Shown piece after piece: positions 1-8,831 of a stretch of 51,900 nt of DNA. The DNA comes from Hypsibius dujardini (Eukaryota > Tardigrada > Eutardigrada > Parachela > Hypsibiidae): contig LRSR01004373.1 of the NCBI GenBank assembly GCA_001579985.1, forward strand, positions 1-51,900, in the 5' to 3' direction. The position numbers and the translations under genes are program-made. Under the pieces are notes generated by a model, which did not search any database, was not told the origin of the DNA, and saw only the letters and a list, made by a program, of their open reading frames with translations. Position 1 is the first letter of the stretch. Every line of letters begins with the position of its first letter.

Positions 1-999
1 AATCCACTATTTGGAAAGGTTGTGGCGTTCAGCAGTTCTGTCTCTAATTTAGTTTGTTTAGTTAGGCGAAAAAAATTATACTCGCATGCTTTGTTAGCGT
101 ATCAGCAATATTTAAACTCCACTCCGAGGCAGATAAGATATGAAAGACTTTCATATCAGACTACTCATCTAGCACAAAATTCTGGTAACATGATTAATTT
201 TAATATAAAACTTGGAATTAATTCTCAGGTAAATCCAAAAGCCTTACTTTTCTTTTTGACAGAAACTGGAGCTAAGAGTAGTTACTCTTTAGATTCACAT
301 TACTTTGTGACAGCTGACGTATACAAATACTGGGTGGACTATAATGGAACAATAGTTCCAACAAATAACGATTTAAACCTAAAAATGAATGGTTTATCAA
401 GCAATTATTCCAGAGCATATCAAATGTTAAAAGAGGCATTAGGCTTGCATCATACTGACACATTTAGCATAAAATACAAAGATGGCATTACTGGATCGTG
501 TTACAATAAGCGAAATACCATATATGGTGTTCCACTCTCTAATGATCCAGAGTATGATTCGTTTGAGGGTAGTAGTATGGGAAAAAATAATGCCCAACTG
601 CAACTAAACATAATGTTTAGCACTATAGCATCGAATTACGATTTGCACACAGTACTATTGTTTGATGAAATTTTAGAGATAGATTATGAGAGAAATAAAA
701 TGGAAAACATAAGTAATTATCAGAGCAGACTAACAGAAGTACACATGCCCACTGTAGCAGACTTCAAAAATGCTCGATATATACAGTTTGGGGGTGGTAA
801 GATTAGTGGATTTTTCAACAACTTGAAGAACAAAATTGCTGCATTCTTACCAAGACTATTCAGCGCAGTACAGACTTACGCTCCACATGCAATTAAAGGT
901 GTAAACATGGCTAATGAAATGGCTGGTAAATACTTTGCTAACCAGGGAGGTTCTGCCCTAAGTTTAAAAAAAAGTCAGAGCTACATGAAAAAATTATAG
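1..999 (+). CDS. Polinton/Maverick capsid-type protein, C-terminal part (cut by window edge)
   Basis: The frame is open from the first base, so the N-terminus lies outside the window; about 333 residues are visible. It ends at the stop at 997-999. The region around residues 60-240 is beta-rich and closes with a strand-like segment containing LLFDEILEIDY, which resembles the end of double-jelly-roll capsid proteins of Polintons; this is a judgement by eye. After it comes a Gly-rich break (FGGGKISGFF) and a basic, amphipathic segment (NNLKNKIAAFLPRLF), reminiscent of the membrane-active region of adenovirus protein VI. The neighbours (adenain-like protease, packaging ATPase) support membership of a Polinton. 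No intron is needed. Alternatives are a minor capsid or penton-type protein. Confidence is good for a Polinton structural gene and modest for which one. Confidence 0.6.
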   Translation, partial: NPLFGKVVAFSSSVSNLVCLVRRKKLYSHALLAYQQYLNSTPRQIRYERLSYQTTHLAQNSGNMINFNIKLGINSQVNPKALLFFLTETGAKSSYSLDSHYFVTADVYKYWVDYNGTIVPTNNDLNLKMNGLSSNYSRAYQMLKEALGLHHTDTFSIKYKDGITGSCYNKRNTIYGVPLSNDPEYDSFEGSSMGKNNAQLQLNIMFSTIASNYDLHTVLLFDEILEIDYERNKMENISNYQSRLTEVHMPTVADFKNARYIQFGGGKISGFFNNLKNKIAAFLPRLFSAVQTYAPHAIKGVNMANEMAGKYFANQGGSALSLKKSQSYMKKL

Positions 1000-1724
1000 A
1001 TAAACTAAACGAAGTTAGAAAAAAGTATAAAAATTACGATGTCATAGGTTATGAACAGTTTTATCCATTAAGTAACCGAGAATTCGACGATTATTTCAAA
1101 CTTGATCAGTTTTATAAAGGATGTTATGCTAACGATAAAGCTCATCCAAAATTTCTTAAGAAAAAAGGCGACTTTATGATAATCAATGTAGATCCAAGCG
1201 AGATGAGTGGTAGTCACTGGTTTTGTTTAAAGAAGAGTAAGTATTTGGAACTATTTGACTCTTGGGATTTACCACAAGTGTTGCTCGGTGATAGTTTTAT
1301 TAAAAAATTAAAACGCTACAAAAATGTTCAATTTATGCCTTTTGCTATTCAAAACGAAGATAGGGTTGACACCACATGTGGTTGGCACTGTATTAGCTTC
1401 ATCAACTCTGGTTTAAGCATAGAAAACTATGCAAAAATGTTTGAAGCAGATAAAGCTGGTAGTTTTCCTGAAATTGAAAGAAGTAATTTACAAGTAATGA
1501 GTTCCTTCCTTTTACCCACTGAGAAAACTGAAAAAACTGTGGTGAGTGAGCCTGTTAAAGTAGAAAAGACAACCAATATATTGGAAATCCCATTGGATGA
1601 TCTGAAGACATTAGTTGACACCAGCTTTAAAGAAACACCCATAAAAAAATTTAAAAAAGTTACTTTGAGAAGAGGGCAACGCATCAGGAAACAGACGAAA
1701 TTTCTGATCAACGAAATGAAATGA
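942..1724 (+). CDS. Polinton adenain-like cysteine protease, in the -1 frame of the capsid ORF
   Basis: This is the maturation protease of Polintons and adenoviruses (family C5 type), which cuts capsid precursors. Visible catalytic elements are the His in GSHWFCL, the acidic residue in LFDSWD, the oxyanion Gln in AIQNED and the nucleophile Cys in TTCGWHC, in the family order and spacing. The frame is open from 942 (the last stop in this frame is at 939-941), but the first in-frame ATG is at 1176. Conserved-looking N-terminal sequence (PLSNREFDDYF, FYKGCYANDK) lies before that ATG, so a start at 1176 would remove part of the domain. The frame overlaps the capsid ORF by about 58 bp and a slippery heptamer lies in the overlap. 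The C-terminal 60 residues are a basic tail. It could be expressed by -1 frameshifting, or an indel in the A-run may have broken an ancestral arrangement. Confidence 0.85.
   Translation, partial: PGRFCPKFKKKSELHEKIIDKLNEVRKKYKNYDVIGYEQFYPLSNREFDDYFKLDQFYKGCYANDKAHPKFLKKKGDFMIINVDPSEMSGSHWFCLKKSKYLELFDSWDLPQVLLGDSFIKKLKRYKNVQFMPFAIQNEDRVDTTCGWHCISFINSGLSIENYAKMFEADKAGSFPEIERSNLQVMSSFLLPTEKTEKTVVSEPVKVEKTTNILEIPLDDLKTLVDTSFKETPIKKFKKVTLRRGQRIRKQTKFLINEMK
963..969 (+). promoter_or_regulatory. Candidate -1 ribosomal frameshift site T_TTA_AAA
   Basis: In the capsid reading frame the heptamer splits as T TTA AAA, a canonical X_XXY_YYZ slippery sequence. A -1 slip here enters exactly the protease frame. 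It sits within a run of eight A (966-973) 30 bp before the capsid stop. I did not identify a convincing downstream pseudoknot. The same A-run could instead be a mutational or sequencing indel. Confidence 0.45.
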
Positions 1725-1752
1725 GACAAAAAAATATACTTAATTTTTTTTA

Positions 1753-2169
1753 CTAAGGCGTATCCACTGTGCCTGAACAAGTTTTGGCTGGAGAGATGAC
1801 ATTTAGATATGTATAATGTACCATTTGTGGACAACATAGTTCGTTATCATCAACTAGTATAGTAATTAGATCAGGTAAAATCATCTGCAGCTTCCAAAAC
1901 GGAGGCAGACACAATTGACCTGAAGATCTGAAATCTATCGTAGTATACCCATACCCATGAAGATAGTGAAACGATGTGTCTTGTTTAGTTAGATCAAACT
2001 GTGTACCATTTAAATCTTCACAGTTGATATAGTGATAGTGTCTGGAACACTTGCATTGTTCAAATAAACATTTGCTGTGGTAGTGAATAACAGGAGAACG
2101 CTCTTGATAATACCTGTAACCATATGATAAGGTTACAACCGCAAAGAAAATAAATAATTTGAGAAACAT
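1753..2169 (-). CDS. Small secreted Cys-rich protein on the opposite strand of the Polinton
   Basis: A 138-residue ORF with an N-terminal hydrophobic signal peptide (MFLKLFIFFAVVTLSYGY) and no other membrane segment. The mature part has a Cys cluster, CLFEQCKCSRHYHYINC, spaced like the N-terminal cap of leucine-rich repeat proteins (LRRNT), followed by further Cys pairs. It has its own ATG at 2167-2169 and lies tail to tail with the protease gene and head to head with the ATPase gene. I do not recognise a family. Secreted or envelope-type cargo proteins do occur in Polintons, so it could be a cargo gene; this is inference. Confidence 0.5.
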   Translation of the reverse strand: MFLKLFIFFAVVTLSYGYRYYQERSPVIHYHSKCLFEQCKCSRHYHYINCEDLNGTQFDLTKQDTSFHYLHGYGYTTIDFRSSGQLCLPPFWKLQMILPDLITILVDDNELCCPQMVHYTYLNVISPAKTCSGTVDTP

Positions 2170-2260
2170 AGTTGAGATATAAAAGATAAAAAAATAAACA
2201 ATTATTTAAGATATATATATATACACGCGCATGCAAGCGAATTCTTGAGAATTCTTTAGA
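2170..2260. promoter_or_regulatory. Short divergent promoter region between the secreted ORF and the ATPase gene
   Basis: Only 91 bp separate the two divergent start codons. The region holds a TATATATATATA tract near 2210-2222 and an imperfect palindrome, GAATTCTTGAGAATTC, at about 2239-2254. Both genes must be driven from here or from inside their neighbours. Confidence 0.35.
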
Positions 2261-3202
2261 ATGACTAGTTTTGTTACTTATGAAAGCTTGGAAAATTTCA
2301 GTGAAAAACAGCAATTTAGAAACTTGAAAGGTAAATATAATTTTATAACTCATCCTAGCAGCACAATAGCCTGTGGTAAAACAGGAACTGGAAAGACAAG
2401 ACTAGTAATGAATTTGATTAAAATAGGGGTTGAAAATAATATCTGGGATCAAATAGTCATTATTAGCCCAGACAACGACTCTGAATACGAAGTGTTTTTC
2501 AATAAATTAGTAGAGCGAGAAGAAATGGATGATTTGCCTACAATAAATCTGAGCGCTCTTCCTAAGACTTTAGAGGATTTCTTTATTAAAGTTGAAGGTG
2601 TAATGGCGTTTGATAAAAAAAAGCAAACCCTAGTCGTAGTTGATGATTTCCATACCGAGAGTACTAGTAATAAGTTCATTAAACAGTTATTTACTAAAAA
2701 CCGTCACTACGGTATCAGCCTAATATTCTGTACACAAAACTTCAACGAACTTCCTGTTACTGTGAAAACGAATAGTCAGTACTACTACTTCATGAAAGAC
2801 TGCAATCCCAAAATACTAGAAAATGTGGAAGCTAAGTGTGGGATAAACGAGGTTAAAAAGTTGTATCTGACTTATATGAGTACTACGAGTACAATTTTTC
2901 CATGGGTCATGTTAAACGTGAGTAAAAACTATCTGGTTGACAAAGAGAACAACATACATTACTTGAACAGCAATACAAAGGAGAAAAATATAGACATGAT
3001 ACCTTTTAACGAGTTTAAGAATAAATATGATATAGAGGAGAAGAATCACTTAAGACGAACAATACTGGAAAAGTTTATGCCAGAGTGTGAGACCGAGTTA
3101 ATCAAGAAACTGAGTACGAGCAGACGGACTAAAACACACAACGAAGAGATTCAGAAGTGTATACCCGATAAATATTGGCAGTTTTTTAGTTTGAAGGTTT
3201 AG
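2261..3202 (+). CDS. Polinton genome-packaging ATPase (A32/FtsK-HerA type)
   Basis: A 313-residue intronless ORF. The Walker A motif GKTGTGKT is at about residues 39-46, and the Walker B motif LVVVDDF at about 124-130. A sensor-like CTQNFNELP follows near residue 160, as in A32-type packaging ATPases of Polintons and large DNA viruses, which drive genome translocation into the capsid. Length and motif spacing fit the family. It follows the protease, the usual Polinton neighbourhood. Its ATG is placed by the first in-frame Met. No disrupting stops are seen, so this gene is intact. No Polinton DNA polymerase B or integrase is found in the window; they would lie to the left if the element is whole. 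Confidence 0.9.
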   Translation: MTSFVTYESLENFSEKQQFRNLKGKYNFITHPSSTIACGKTGTGKTRLVMNLIKIGVENNIWDQIVIISPDNDSEYEVFFNKLVEREEMDDLPTINLSALPKTLEDFFIKVEGVMAFDKKKQTLVVVDDFHTESTSNKFIKQLFTKNRHYGISLIFCTQNFNELPVTVKTNSQYYYFMKDCNPKILENVEAKCGINEVKKLYLTYMSTTSTIFPWVMLNVSKNYLVDKENNIHYLNSNTKEKNIDMIPFNEFKNKYDIEEKNHLRRTILEKFMPECETELIKKLSTSRRTKTHNEEIQKCIPDKYWQFFSLKV

Positions 3203-3207
3203 GTAGA

Positions 3208-3230
3208 AGAGGGTGCATGCAGCGCCCTCT
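3208..3230 (+). terminator. Hairpin directly after the ATPase stop codon
   Basis: Nine-bp arms with one mismatch around a 5-nt loop (AGAGGGTGC / GCGCCCTCT), starting 6 bp after the stop at 3200-3202. It could mark the mRNA 3' end or be an incidental inverted repeat. Confidence 0.3.
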
Positions 3231-3350
3231 CGCGGGCTTTTCCCTGTATGGCCCCCTCATGCTAATTAAGTTATCGAGCAAATGTTAGTGAATGTAAGCG
3301 AGCGGAAGTAGGTGAGGAAGTGAGGGAAAGAGCGAACGATTCAGCAGTGG

Positions 3351-4260
3351 TCATTTATTCAGTTTCACTCCAGCACCCGCTTGTAAAAAAGTGACATATA
3401 AATGTTCCGAACGCAAGTTCTTATTAGAAATGGTAGTATCAATTTTGCTAAAAATACAGCCATTCTGTTTTAACAATACATATAATTTGTGAGGATAATT
3501 GGAATAATAGCGGTTATTATTTTTTAGCTCCATTAAAGCTTGATCACTTAAAGTATTTTTGCGCTTATTAATTGTTTTTTTAATTACATCAAATAGTTGA
3601 ATCTTTTCCGAATCCTTCTTAGCCGCCAGCATTTCCAGTACGCGCTTCAACCAGCCACCATTTTTACGCTGAGTAGGAGTTATTCGCTTCTTCTTTTTTG
3701 GAATAAGAGGAGACTGCAGAGGAGTCAACTTGACAACCTCCTCTTGATGGATTGCTTGATTAATTGTCAAAGAGGCAACCATGGTGACAAGTTGAGCCAC
3801 TTGACTATAACGAGATATGAGTTAACATAATTTTCATTAAAAATGAATGATTGAGTGACTGACTCTTTCAGAGTGGCTTGAACCGAGTTATTAAGCTGAA
3901 GTAGGAACTCCGGATTGACCACATCCATTTCCTCTACAAAAAGTGTTTGTGAGTATTTCACTCGGTATGTAGAATAAGGTTGAACATACCGAGTGGTGGT
4001 TCCATTGCCTTAAAGAACCCTCGCTGCTTCTCCAGTTGAATAAAACCCAAAAGTCTCGTAGCACTGTTATAGATTTTTAAAAGTTTGGTAGCACTACATG
4101 TGCAACGTGAAGATGACAATTTGTGCAGGTTGACTGGAAGTGACGACTTCTTTTTTAACTCGCTGCATAATTCACATGGTTGGTTTGAAGTGGCTAGTAC
4201 TGCAGTGTCAGCCACGTTCGTTTTCGTGAGTGGAGTGGTAACAGTAGCCACTCCACCAGA
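3351..4260 (-). pseudogene. Frame-broken minus-strand gene at the right side of the Polinton
   Basis: Three minus-strand open frames overlap end to end: about 4260-3958, about 4012-3767 and about 3815-3351. Each begins with protein-like sequence where the previous one ends, which is the pattern of a gene broken by indels, or of one with short introns. The last part is strongly basic (PKKKKRITPTQRKNGGWLKR), and the middle part contains TLFVEEMDVVNPEFLLQLNN. None has a good ATG of its own. I do not recognise the product. Position next to the ATPase suggests a Polinton gene. Confidence that it was once coding is moderate. Confidence 0.35.
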
Positions 4261-4284
4261 TGAACAGCGAGGTATAGCCCGTAC

Positions 4285-4385
4285 ACACACAGAGCCACAC
4301 ACACACACGGCCACAGCCACACACACACACGGCCACAGCCACACACACACACACGGCCACAGCCACACACACGCAAACACACGCA
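4285..4385. repeat. CA-rich minisatellite with GGCCACAGCCA interruptions
   Basis: Runs of ACACACAC alternate with GGCCACAGCCA units. Open frames across it on both strands (His-Thr or Val-Cys repeats) are products of the repeat and are not annotated as genes. Confidence 0.85.
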
Positions 4386-4490
4386 CATGTTGGAATTTCT
4401 CTTTATTTTACGTAATACCCCAACCACAGATCGAAATGCGTAACAAAGAAAATTAGCCACGTTTGACACAACTACCCTGGTTCAGCAGGG

Positions 4491-5172
4491 CTAGTTCCTA
4501 ATCACAAGGTTCCCCATCCCTCCCCTCGCAATCTCCTCGCGCAGTTGTCGGGTCTCCTGACACAGTCTTTGAATGACTGCATGAAGTCCTTGAATGTCCG
4601 CGGGGGCTCCTTGAATGTCCGCGGGAGCTCCTTGATTATCTGCTTGAGCTTCTTGATCGTCCGCAGGAGCTCCGTGGTCTAGCGAATTGGTGGGTGGGAG
4701 TTAAAATAGAGCTTGTTCTTGGGGGGTGTTAAGTATATTAAACTCTCAAATTACCTGGGTTGGGCGCTGGCTGGGAATTCCATTCCTCCCACGTATTCGG
4801 GTTGCCGGCTACTCGTCGGAATTTTTTCCCCTCGTTGTTTTCCTCGTTGTTTTTCCACTCGCTGTTTTTCAGAGTTTTATCAATCCTAATCTTTAAATCA
4901 TCGGTGGGGAAGGATGGAAACATATTCACAACTGCCTCCTCAATTTTTAGTTTTGTTCCACTGCCTCTCAGAGGCCCTCGAAGAACAAGTTGAATAAGCA
5001 AAATCGTCTCGTTCTCCTGAAAAAATACAATAAAATTACTTATTCTGTTTACACACAGAATAACACAACCGAGCACATTTTTATAAACTAATCAAAACTT
5101 TTAATTTACCTGTTCTATTGTCATGATGAATTTTGCTGGGGTGCCCTCTCTTGTAATCGATGCTCTTGACAT
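4491..5172 (-). CDS. Unrecognised 170-residue protein, three exons, QGAPADI repeats and C-terminal coiled coil
   Basis: Predicted exons are 5172-5110, 5016-4755 and 4678-4491, with donors ACAG|GTAAAT and CCAG|GTAATT and acceptors TTTTCAG and GCTAG; phases fit and the sum is 513 bp. Exon 1 begins MSRASITREG. Exon 2 holds a charged helical region (KLKIEEAVVNMFPSFPTDDL) and WEEWNSQPAPNP. Exon 3 has repeats of the type (Q)GAPADI followed by a heptad-like helix (QRLCQETRQLREEIARGG). The same exon 3 DNA is also open in a second frame rich in Lys and Leu. No family is recognised. It lies between the Polinton and the sphingomyelinase exons, so it could be a host gene in a large intron or mobile-element cargo. 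There is no RNA evidence. Confidence 0.45.
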
Positions 5173-5412
5173 TTTGTCGAATTTTTTAAAATCCGTAAGA
5201 AGAAAAAAACACTCCAAAACTAGGATCGTTGAGGGGATAATCAAGCAGTAATGGTTATTGCAGCGAAACGATGAAGGAACCACAATGACTGTTTCGCTAT
5301 AATGGTGAAATCGACTGCCTCGCGAGCGCAAGTTGGAAACTTCGAGACAAGTGACCAACAATAGCTCTCACAATACTCATTACTTCTACCTGATGGTATA
5401 CAGTAAAGGAAG

Positions 5413-5415
<3 letters not shown>

Positions 5416-5446
<31 letters not shown>
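5416..5446. repeat. (GA)n microsatellite
   Basis: About 15 GA dinucleotides. Confidence 0.9.
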
Positions 5447-5447
<1 letters not shown>

Positions 5448-5508
5448 TGCACTGTACCTAAACCGGTTCAAGACACACCGCTTCCTTCACACACACACAC
5501 GGTTGTTG

Positions 5509-5820
5509 CCTATATGAGATATAGTAGAAGGGAGAACACTCGCGCGCCGATGGAATGTTGAAGATATTTCGTACACCGACAGGCTGGCAGTTAGATAATT
5601 ATCTCTAACATGAGGGGGCTGGCACACAGCCGTGCGCAGATAGACAATTCAAGGCGGTACACAATACATGAGGGTGCTGTCTATACGACACACAGTAGAA
5701 GAGGGTTGCGCTGATGGAGTGTTGAAGATATTTTCGTACATTCTCTGACCGATAGTAAGATGGTTATCTCCGGCATACGGAGGCTGTGTAATACAGCATA
5801 CACACACTGCGCGCGCACAC
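5509..5820. repeat. Imperfect tandem duplication, period about 165 bp
   Basis: Two diverged copies (about 5509-5655 and 5670-5820) share a TAGAAG leader, GTTGAAGATATT and TTCGTACA blocks, a GGTTATCTC/AATTATCTC block and a following CA-rich end. Their origin is unknown. They lie where a Polinton terminal region might be expected, but no terminus could be defined. Confidence 0.6.
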
Positions 5821-5914
5821 ACACACACACTCTCCAACACACAGCACGCCACCAGTTCAGACCACACCTTTTTTTGTTTTTTTACTTTTTCCAATATTTG
5901 ACCAAAATGAGGTG

Positions 5915-5940
5915 TTTCGTCTGTGAGCTCACAGACGAAA
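5915..5940. repeat. Perfect 26-bp palindrome
   Basis: The sequence from 5915 to 5940 equals its own reverse complement, centred on GAGCTC, with arms TTTCGTCTGT. It could form a cruciform or bind a dimeric protein. The region 5941-6145 that follows is AT-rich and shows nothing else. Confidence 0.9.
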
Positions 5941-6141
5941 TCGCGAAAACGCGAAAAAGGGGTTTTGAGCAATTTTGAAAAAAATGGTTAATGAAAATAG
6001 GCTAGTTTATACTAATTTAGATATGTTTTGACCCTAAAATAGCTAATTTTTAAAATAGTAAGAATTAAATAAAAAATATTATTTTTACTGGAAATAAAAT
6101 TGTGCCAGAAATTGTGCCAGAACTCTCGTATTACCACTACT

Positions 6142-6145
<4 letters not shown>

Positions 6146-6184
<39 letters not shown>
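6146..6184. repeat. (CTGT)n microsatellite
   Basis: A pure tetranucleotide run, downstream of the last visible sphingomyelinase donor. Confidence 0.9.
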
Positions 6185-6185
<1 letters not shown>

Positions 6186-6321
6186 CCTGCTTACCTGCCT
6201 ACCTGCCAGCAAGTCTGCCTCTCTGACTGCATGCTTGTTTGCCTCCCTAACTAGGCTCATTTACTTGTCAGAAGAAGTCTATTTTACTGGCAAATAAATC
6301 AATCACACGAGTAGAGTTTAC

Positions 6322-7506
6322 CTGGGGCGCCGTTTTCTCGTCGACAGCACAATGGATCCGAACACTCCGCGTTCGCTCCCTCCTGGTAGAACATGTCGAA
6401 ATGCAAGTCCGACAAATGCAAAACCCTCAGCTTCGGTGCATTCGGCGCGGGCGGTGGAATGTCTTTCGCCGGCGGCTTGGGGACGTCCGGCAGTGGGAGA
6501 CTCCAATGTGTGCCGGGTGGATCCACCGCACAGCTTGCACCCGTGACAAAGTTACACATTTCTCCGGGCGAGTAAGGCACGTGTTGCAGGACGTAGAACG
6601 TCTCCGGTCGGAACGATTCCAGCACTCCGCGACAGACGAGCCTTGGTTCAATCTACAGGGATAAACGCGGTTTCGCAGCAGCCCGAAATAAACTAGCCAA
6701 TTAACACTCAATTAACCGATCACTAACACTGAAACTGAACAAGCTGATCAATCAATCAAGGTAATATTCTAAAGCACAAAAAAATTGCCAGCAATAAAAT
6801 CTCAAATTAATTTGAATTTTGATGGACGAAGATGCCATTTTTATACATTCGCATATCGAATTAAGTTAATATATTCAAATAAAATCGAGTATGCTCGAAA
6901 AAGATTTACCTTGGTCGGTCAATCGGCATGCAAAGAAAAAATTCACTCATGAAAAATGAACCAATCAACGAACCAATCAACGAACCAATTACGAATATAA
7001 AGCAGACAAAATAAGTGCTCAAATCAATCAATCAACGTGAGATTCACTTAGCATAAATCACAAGTCATAAACTCTCAATTTACTTCGAATTCCGACAGTC
7101 TGATAGCCTGTTTAGAACTTCTAAGAAACACTAATTAGACCAATACATCCAAATAAAATTTAAACAAGTTGAAAAAAATGCCCACCTCCAAATCGACGCA
7201 GATATTCTCAATGATGGCGGCGATCTTATCCGCGGGCATGTGCAGCTTCAACAGCGTCTGCAGCGTGGTGAATCCGAAGATACACGAATCGCAGGTGATC
7301 TTCTGGTTGATCTTCCACTTGGAGTAACCCCAGTTGGCCTTCAGCTTGGCCACCGACGCGAACACTCCCAGCGTCTCCGGACTGAACGGCGTGATCTGGC
7401 TGAAAATGCTGCTGCTTCCGCCCGGCTGCTGCTGCAACGCCCCGACCGACGCGGCCGTGATGAGCGCCAAAAAGATAGCTAAATGCCTCATCTTCCAGTG
7501 TACCAT
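6322..7506 (-). CDS. SMPD1: Acid sphingomyelinase, 5' exons only (saposin domain and start of catalytic domain)
   Basis: Acid sphingomyelinase cleaves sphingomyelin to ceramide and phosphocholine in lysosomes or after secretion. Exon 1 (7506-7186) encodes a signal peptide (MRHLAIFLALITAASVGA) and a saposin-B domain with CDSCIFG and ENICVDLE. Exon 2 (6652-6322) completes it (PRLVCRG), adds the Pro-rich linker and opens the metallophosphatase domain with HLSDLHFD, whose Asp and His are metal ligands, then DPLCCRR. Exon 2 ends in a good donor (CAG|GTAAAC at 6321-6320) in phase 1. The next exons, with the remaining metal-binding His and Asn residues, are not found in the 6.3 kb to the left. The gene is therefore truncated, or its second intron exceeds 6.3 kb and holds the Polinton. 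Intron 1 (6653-7185) shows only AT-rich sequence with ATCAATCA repeats. Confidence 0.9.
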
Positions 7507-8831
7507 TGGAGGGGTAACGAAAAAACCGCTCCTTGGGGGTCAAATCGGTGGCGGGACGGAAGGCACTGGGGGAGACGCCGTGGAGAAAAACGCAACTTAG
7601 TGCTTGAATGAATTTTAACGAAAAGCGCAGTTGCCAAGGGAAAGTGTGACAGATGATTAGTCAGGTGGAAAGACAGGCGACCTACTTCTAATCGAGCGAC
7701 GAAAGTGAGGGTGGCATTGTTTTGGAATGCAGGAAAGAAAGTGATGATTTTTGCTGTGGTTGAAACTACATGTGTCATGAATGATAGAGTTGAATGTGTG
7801 GCAACTGGCAATTGAGCTTTCTCGCGAAGTTCAAACAGCGAACAGCTGACGGTCTGTTCGTTTCGCTTAAAATGAATGCGTTCTTGTGATTAACGACCAG
7901 TGTGTGCAGTCGGTGCTGAGGTAGTTCCAGTATAGGACATTGTGTTCCTATCAATACATTATTTCGGAATTGGGGACCTCCTCGCCACTGCTTTTCCTGG
8001 ACTCGCGTTAAATACATTATTAAATCTTGCCCTTTTTCAGGAGCAAATTTCAAAAAAATCTTGTGACAGTTTTTGGTAGCGGTCTGACTCTTTCGGACTG
8101 CGAACCGTTGGCCGTTGGCCAAATCGATCGCAAACCGCATGACTGCTTGATTGTTGATTTGAAGTTTGTAAGGTCCATTAACTCATTGCTTGATTGATTG
8201 ATGAACAGGATTGCTACTGTAAAACCGTGTCAGGCGAACGGCATAAGGAACAAAAGGGGCGGAGTCACACACTGTGTGGCGCTGACACCCAGAACCGGAG
8301 GCTCGTTTTAGGCGCCATGCACATATTACATAATCAGAAAAGGGTCTTTTTCGAAAACCCACCTACCCAGATAAACAAAATCATACTGGAGGGCGGGGCC
8401 TCTGAAAATCAGACCCCCACACCCGCCACAAGTTTCCAATTGATCAGGGACAAGAGGCCGAGTTTTGAGTTCAATCTTGGAAAAAGAGCATTATGCCCCT
8501 TAGCCCACCCCTTAGCTCTAGAATTAGGGGTCCTGGCTCTAGCATTAGGGGTCCTGGCTCTAGGATGAGGGGTCCTGGTTCCGACCTGCAAGGACCTTTA
8601 ACGAGCCTCTGCCCAGTATGAGATGATAAACACATGGAACAGCCCGTTTATCACAATCCACGATTTTGAAAGGCCGGCACTGAATTATTGTGCAACAAAA
8701 ATGAGCAACTGCAATTGAATAACTGAAAAAGCAACACACGCTGAATGTGACGTGGCTAAAGGTGCGTGTTATGTATTTATATTCCGCAGGCTGTCCCAGT
8801 GGCCACCATGGCGGTGCCCCGTGAAGAGTGC
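7507..8831. other. Intergenic region with no supported gene
   Basis: This contains the presumed promoter of the sphingomyelinase gene and the 3' flank of the kinase gene. Open frames here are short, lack splice-compatible extensions and show no recognisable domain. The one clear structure is the 21-bp tandem repeat at 8515-8577. Confidence 0.6.
8515..8577. repeat. 21-bp minisatellite, three copies
   Basis: Three units of GCTCTAGAATTAGGGGTCCTG type with one to three substitutions. A partial fourth begins before it. Confidence 0.9.

Noticed and set aside
4085-4456. His/Thr-rich open frame (plus) and Val/Cys-rich frame (minus)
   Set aside because: Produced by the CA/GGCCACAGCCA minisatellite.
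3248-5625. 11-bp inverted match GCCCCCTCATG (3248-3259) and CATGAGGGGGC (about 5611) as possible Polinton terminal repeats
   Set aside because: Too short, and flanking similarity is weak; no target duplication or AG-start terminus could be seen.
6299-6711. Alternative long frames on both strands over the sphingomyelinase exon
   Set aside because: GC-rich exon shadows; only the frame with HLSDLHFD and DPLCCRR matches a family and fits splice borders.
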